DNA of 64,000 bases from Clavibacter michiganensis (lineage in GTDB: Bacteria > Actinomycetota > Actinomycetes > Actinomycetales > Microbacteriaceae): the NCBI GenBank assembly GCA_002150995.1, contig MDHJ01000001.1, positions 1,674,001 to 1,738,000 on the forward strand, written 5' to 3'. Made by a program: the position numbers and the translations under genes. This document shows, in pieces, positions 63,145-64,000 of this stretch (positions within the stretch are counted from its first letter, which is position 1; every line of letters starts with the position of its first letter). The notes beneath the pieces were generated by a model that worked only from the letters and a program-made list of their open reading frames with translations, made no database searches and had not been told where the DNA came from.

Positions 63145-64000
63145 CTAGACGCTGCGGAACGCGATGACGGCGTTGTGGCCGCCGAAGCCGAACGAGTTGC
63201 TGATGGCCAGCAGGTCGCCGTCGCCCAGGGCGCGGGGCGAGGTCACGACATCGAGAGGGATGTCGGGGTCCTGCTCCGTCAGGTTGATCGTGGGGGGAGC
63301 GGTGCGCTCCGCCAGGGCCTTGACGGTGAAGACCGCCTCGATGGCACCGGCGCCGCCGAGCAGGTGGCCGGTGGAGGCCTTGGTCGCGCTGACGGGGATC
63401 CCGTGCACCGCGTCGCCGAAGACGCGCTCGAGCGCCTTGTACTCGGCGATGTCGCCGACCGGCGTGCTCGTGGCGTGGACGTTGATGTGCGCGACGTCGG
63501 CGCGGGAGTAGCCGGCGCCCTCGATCGTCTGGACCATCGCCCGGGCCGCCGCCGTGCCCTCGGGGTCCGGCGCGGTGATGTGGAACGCGTCGCTCGTGAC
63601 CGCTCCGCCGACGAGCTCCGCGTAGATGCGGGCGTTGCGGGCCTTCGCGTGCTCCTCCGTCTCCAGGACGAGGGCGGCGCCGCCCTCGCCGAGGACGAAC
63701 CCGTCCCGGGCGATGTCGTAGGGGCGCGACGCGCGCGCCGGGTCGTCGTTGCGCTTGGACAGCGCCTGCATCGCCGCGAACGAGGCGATGGGCAGCGGGT
63801 GGATGGAGGCCTCGGACCCGCCGGCGACGATGATGTCGGCGCGCCCGGCCTGAAGGTGCTCGTACGCGCTGGCGATGGACTCGGTGCTCGACGCGCAGGC
63901 GGAGACCACGGTCTGGATGCCCGCGCGGGCGCCCAGCGCCATGCCGACGGCGGCCGCGGGGCCGTTGGGCATGAGCATCGGGACGGTCATGGGAAGGACG
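63145..64000 (-). CDS. fabF: Beta-ketoacyl-ACP synthase II (5' end outside window)
   Basis: Extends acyl-ACP chains in fatty acid synthesis. About 285 residues visible. The nucleophile is in TVVSACASSTESIASAYEHL, the two His are in NVHATSTPVGDIAEYKALER and SATKASTGHLLGGAGAIEAV, and NSFGFGGHNAVIAF closes the active site. The start is beyond 64000 on the minus strand. Confidence 0.96.
   Translation of the reverse strand, partial: VLPMTVPMLMPNGPAAAVGMALGARAGIQTVVSACASSTESIASAYEHLQAGRADIIVAGGSEASIHPLPIASFAAMQALSKRNDDPARASRPYDIARDGFVLGEGGAALVLETEEHAKARNARIYAELVGGAVTSDAFHITAPDPEGTAAARAMVQTIEGAGYSRADVAHINVHATSTPVGDIAEYKALERVFGDAVHGIPVSATKASTGHLLGGAGAIEAVFTVKALAERTAPPTINLTEQDPDIPLDVVTSPRALGDGDLLAISNSFGFGGHNAVIAFRSV

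Overview
High-GC actinobacterial chromosome, most likely Clavibacter (Microbacteriaceae). This rests on the base composition, the fabF/DUF3145 neighbourhood at the right edge, and an exopolysaccharide locus that makes GDP-fucose and carries pyruvyl- and acetyl-transferases. Species assignment is inference.

Layout. 1-7985: an oligopeptide ABC transporter operon followed by a 2-hydroxyacid dehydrogenase, present as two tandem copies (1-3304 and 3305-7277) that differ almost only by indels; this looks like an assembly artefact or a collapsed real duplication. 8041-9541: a beta-propeller lactonase-like gene and a GNAT gene. 9602-19641: the most interesting locus. A 21-bp Fur/Zur-type palindrome precedes a 62-residue RiPP precursor with two near-identical 27-residue units. 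Downstream are an attenuator-like hairpin, a degenerate E1-like leader-binding protein, a CocE/NonD serine hydrolase, two YcaO cyclodehydratases, a complete FecCD-type ABC importer and an MFS exporter. I read this as a metal-regulated, azoline-bearing peptide metallophore (or a related peptide) with its own export and uptake; that role is inference.

19695-25601: tRNA-Asn and a 5.8-kb integrative island bounded by an 82-bp direct repeat of the tRNA 3' end. It carries a tyrosine recombinase, a Wzy-like polymerase, an acyltransferase and two unknown proteins. 25682-31781: peptide deformylase, a DMT/NIPA-like membrane protein, a glycosyltransferase, a tRNA with CAU anticodon, an OafA-type acyltransferase and a GNAT. 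31959-44741: a second peptide ABC importer in one long operon with an M55 D-aminopeptidase, an Ntn isoaspartyl peptidase, an RpiR regulator, an SDR, a DUF885 hydrolase, an alpha/beta hydrolase and a ketopantoate reductase-like gene, fitting import and breakdown of peptides, perhaps cell-wall peptides. 45330-57742: exopolysaccharide cluster (gmd, fcl, glycosyltransferases, acetyltransferase, Wzy, pyruvyl transferase, Wzx, initiating phosphotransferase). 57890-64000: housekeeping genes (cold shock protein, family A DNA polymerase, DUF1684, PadR, DUF3145, fabF).

Data quality. Besides the duplicated start, at least eight single-copy genes carry one or two apparent single-base deletions, mostly in C/G runs. 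For each, the gene length is exactly one or two bases short of a multiple of three, so most are probably sequencing errors rather than true pseudogenes.
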